A DNA stretch of 64,000 nucleotides. Origin: Microthrixaceae bacterium (GTDB lineage Bacteria > Actinomycetota > Acidimicrobiia > Acidimicrobiales > Acidimicrobilacustridaceae). The notes under the pieces are model-generated. The model was given only the letters and a program-made list of their open reading frames with translations, did not search any database and was not told where the DNA came from. Position 1 is the stretch's first letter. Each line of letters starts with the position of its first letter. Made by a program: the position numbers and the translations under genes. Below, piece after piece: positions 61,728 to 64,000 of this stretch. Location: contig CANFQA010000004.1 in the NCBI GenBank assembly GCA_947449015.1, forward strand, positions 1 through 64,000, given 5' to 3'.

Positions 61728-64000
61728 ATGACCACTCTCACGACGCGGCGGGAACGAGTGCGCTCTTCTTGGCGAGCAATGTTCGGAGTTGTTCCTGACA
61801 GAGGGCTCCACCGTCGCCCGACAGAGATCCTCCGAATCTTCATCGGCCTACTCCTGCTCGGCGTCGGTGTGATGAGCGCAGGAAACATCAACCCCATCGA
61901 GCAGTCCGTGCACGATGTCGTTACCAGCTTGCCCAGCGCCATGGTCACCTTGCTGCGATGGATCAATACCACTGGCGCGCTTGTTGCCATCACCGTGGTG
62001 GCCATCGCGGCACTGATCTCGCGCCGAGCGCGCTTCATCGGTGTGGTTGTTCTCTCAGCAGGCCTGACATTCGCCCTCGGTCGCCTCCTCGGATCAGTCG
62101 TCCGGTTGCCCCATGACGCCTCCGGCACCGTCGCCGGTTATCCCCAATTCCCCAACCTGCGCCTCGCTGTTGTGGCCGCCGTTTTCTATGCCGCGGGACC
62201 CGAACTCACCCGACCGGCCCGACGGCTCATGCTCGCCCTGCTCAGCATCATCGCTGTAAGCCTCGCTTCGGTGACCGGTGGCTACCCCACTGGAATCGTC
62301 GGAGCCCTCGGTTTGGCCTGGATGGTGGCAGCGCTCGCACATCTCGCCTTGGGATCCCCCGATGGCGCACCAGCCATCGAAACCGTCACGGCAGACCTTG
62401 CATCAATGGGAATCGCAGTGACCGATCTTGCGCTCGCTCACCAACAGCACTGGGGCGAAACCGCGTTTCTCGGACATGACACCAACGGGCCACTTCGGGT
62501 CTCGGTTATTGGTCGCGATGCCACCAACGGCCAGTTCCTCACCAAACTGCTCCGGTTCATCTGGATGAAGGACTCGGGTCCAGGCCTGGCCACAACGCGT
62601 GAACAACAGATCGAGCACCGCGCCTATCTCCTCATGCTCGCCGAGCGCGGGTCTGTCCCGGCTCCCCGAGTTATCGACAGCGGGCCTGTGGGCACCCGGG
62701 GAGATGTCGTGCTCGTCTCGCGAGACACCGAAGGAGATTGCTTCGACTCTCTTGGGTCACAGGATGCCTCTGGAATCACCGACGCAACGCTTGATGCTGC
62801 ATGGCACTCGCTCACCGCGCTTCACCGAGTGGGAATCTCGCACGGTGCAATCTGTCCATCGGCGTTGCGCCTTGAATCCGATGGAACTGTCTCCTTTGTC
62901 GATCTTGCCGATGCCGACGGTCGTCCCTCCGCCGATGCACTCGTCGTCGATCAGATCGCGCTCCTCATCACGCTTGCAGCCATGAGTTCACCTGAGCGTT
63001 CCCTTGCTGCGGCACGACGAGTACTCGATGAGGATGGGCTCCGCGCCATGCAGCCCCTGCTTGAGGCCACAGCGCTACCCCGCACAACTCGTCGCGAACT
63101 ACGCGAGGCCAAAAAGCTGACAGCCACTCTCTCACCACAGGTTGCCGAGGTCACCGGCTTTACTCCCGAGAAGCTCACCGAACTGCGACGCGTCACCCCA
63201 GCAAACATCCTGCTTGCGGCAGCGACGGTTCTCGGCTTCTACCTGCTCATCGGGCAACTGACGAAGATTGACTTCGCCACCACGTTCAACGATGCCCGAT
63301 GGTCATGGGTCGTTCTCGTTGTCCTCATCGCCCAGCTTCCACTGTTCGGCACAGCCATGGCATTGCTGGGTGCGGTGGGCCAGTCGCTCCCGTTGAGGCC
63401 GGTGTTCATCCTTCAGTTTGCCAACAAGTTCACCGGCTTGGTCGGTGGTGGCGTTGCCACAATGGCCATGACGGTGCGTTTCTTCCAGAAACAGGGCCTC
63501 TCACCAGCAGTCGCCGTGAGTTCAAGTCTGATGACTTCGTTCTCCTCGGGCATCGTGCAGGTGGTCCTGGTGAGCCTTGGACTTTTGGTCGGTGACACCA
63601 CCCTTCGGTTCACCCACTCGGGAGGGGGGGCCAGCAGCCTTGCTGAAAAGTTGGCAATTGGTTTGGCGATCCTCGTCCTCCTCGGAATCGTGCTGGCCCT
63701 GATCCCACGATTCAGACACCGACTCACCGCGTTGATCGGACCGCATCTCCGAGCTGCACGCACCAACTTCACAACGGTGATTTCCGAACCACGCAAGGCC
63801 GTACAACTCTTCGGTGGGAACTTCATCTCGCAGTTCTGTTACGCACTTGTGCTTTGGGCCGCACTGCACGCCTATGGACAGTCGTTGGGCATTCTGCAGT
63901 TGATCGTGATCAACTCCATCGCCTCCATAATCGGCGGCATCGCCCCCGTCCCCGGAGGAATGGGAGTCATCGAAGCCGGCCTTATTGCTGGATTCACTGC
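61728..64000 (+). CDS. Fusion: degenerate PAP2-like + pseudokinase-like + LPG-synthase-type membrane protein (3' end cut by window)
   Basis: At least 757 aa, still open at the window edge. Residues about 35-215 are membrane-rich and arranged like PAP2 phosphatases, but PSGH is replaced by FPNLRLA (near 142) and the last His motif by GGYPTGIVG. Residues about 225-440 resemble a small-molecule/protein-kinase fold: LRVSVIGRDATNGQFLTKLLR, then HGAICPSALRL where H-x-D-x5-N would be expected, and FVDLADA instead of DFG. From about 495, a series of helices with NKFTGLVGGGVATMAM and APVPGGMGVIEAG matches the LPG_synthase_TM (flippase-like, UPF0104) family. Probable role: lipid or lipid-linked substrate handling at the membrane. 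Start ATG at 61728 shares a transcript with the luciferase-like gene. Confidence 0.85.
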   Translation, partial: MTTLTTRRERVRSSWRAMFGVVPDRGLHRRPTEILRIFIGLLLLGVGVMSAGNINPIEQSVHDVVTSLPSAMVTLLRWINTTGALVAITVVAIAALISRRARFIGVVVLSAGLTFALGRLLGSVVRLPHDASGTVAGYPQFPNLRLAVVAAVFYAAGPELTRPARRLMLALLSIIAVSLASVTGGYPTGIVGALGLAWMVAALAHLALGSPDGAPAIETVTADLASMGIAVTDLALAHQQHWGETAFLGHDTNGPLRVSVIGRDATNGQFLTKLLRFIWMKDSGPGLATTREQQIEHRAYLLMLAERGSVPAPRVIDSGPVGTRGDVVLVSRDTEGDCFDSLGSQDASGITDATLDAAWHSLTALHRVGISHGAICPSALRLESDGTVSFVDLADADGRPSADALVVDQIALLITLAAMSSPERSLAAARRVLDEDGLRAMQPLLEATALPRTTRRELREAKKLTATLSPQVAEVTGFTPEKLTELRRVTPANILLAAATVLGFYLLIGQLTKIDFATTFNDARWSWVVLVVLIAQLPLFGTAMALLGAVGQSLPLRPVFILQFANKFTGLVGGGVATMAMTVRFFQKQGLSPAVAVSSSLMTSFSSGIVQVVLVSLGLLVGDTTLRFTHSGGGASSLAEKLAIGLAILVLLGIVLALIPRFRHRLTALIGPHLRAARTNFTTVISEPRKAVQLFGGNFISQFCYALVLWAALHAYGQSLGILQLIVINSIASIIGGIAPVPGGMGVIEAGLIAGFT

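Noticed and set aside
1-64000. tRNA/rRNA genes, CRISPR arrays, insertion sequences, prophage or integration sites.
   Set aside because: I saw no cloverleaf-like segment, regularly spaced repeats, transposase or integrase motifs; gaps between genes are too short for most of these.

Overview
The window is bacterial, moderately GC-rich and densely packed: about 60 protein genes, no gene-free stretch over about 300 bases, and no rRNA, tRNA, insertion sequence, prophage or CRISPR array that I can see. Gene content points to a high-GC Actinomycetota. The clues are a DUF3151 protein, LCP and GT87/PIG-V envelope enzymes, luciferase-like (F420-type) oxidoreductases, many GTG starts, and a membrane protein opening with the 'GWWQASDGKWYPP' motif that I associate with Acidimicrobiia. 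A marine, freshwater or soil acidimicrobial lineage is my best guess; this is inference.

Layout. 0-9.5 kb is housekeeping: TypA, the chain DUF3151-MobA-rhodanese-RNase D, pyruvate kinase, a SirB1-type protein and a glycerophosphodiesterase. 9.5-13.8 kb is a peptide/nickel-type ABC transporter (two permeases, two ATPases) with no substrate-binding protein, preceded by a consensus promoter and two G6-looped stem-loops. 13.8-22.2 kb holds an AlkA-type glycosylase, a cyclophilin and an envelope-glycan block (PIG-V and GT39-like transferases, a UGM-like flavoprotein, a GT4 transferase, an NT5C-type phosphatase), closed by a strong bidirectional terminator. 22.3-28.3 kb is glutamate synthase gltB-gltD. 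28.5-35.9 kb is mixed: M18 aminopeptidase, lipoprotein, J-domain protein, LCP protein, a flavin oxidoreductase, DUF2252 and a purine-type phosphoribosyltransferase. 35.9-40.8 kb is a BMP-type nucleoside ABC importer. 40.9-45.2 kb holds a GT87 enzyme, a flavodoxin, a DUF4239-like protein and class I fumarase.

45.3-61.7 kb is an accessory catabolic region: acyl-CoA ligase, Zn-alcohol dehydrogenase, MarR regulator with an amidohydrolase, a DUF35/thiolase-like pair, alpha/beta hydrolase, cupin, D-aminoacylase-type amidohydrolase, two luciferase-like oxidoreductases, aldo/keto reductase, VOC protein, CaiB-type CoA transferase, a Drr-type exporter and a SnoaL-like protein. The set suggests CoA-linked breakdown of a cyclic or aromatic/terpenoid carbon source, substrate unknown. 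The window ends inside a large membrane protein joining a degenerate PAP2-like part, a kinase-like part without its catalytic Asp/Asn, and an LPG-synthase-type transmembrane domain.

The most interesting non-coding signals are three. First, a stack of palindromes at 49.72-49.80 kb, including a perfect TGTGA-N6-TCACA site, upstream of the amidohydrolase-MarR operon. Second, the structured leader at 9.52-9.66 kb. Third, a recurring TANNNT hexamer 6-8 nt before many start codons that lack a Shine-Dalgarno sequence, the signature of leaderless transcription.
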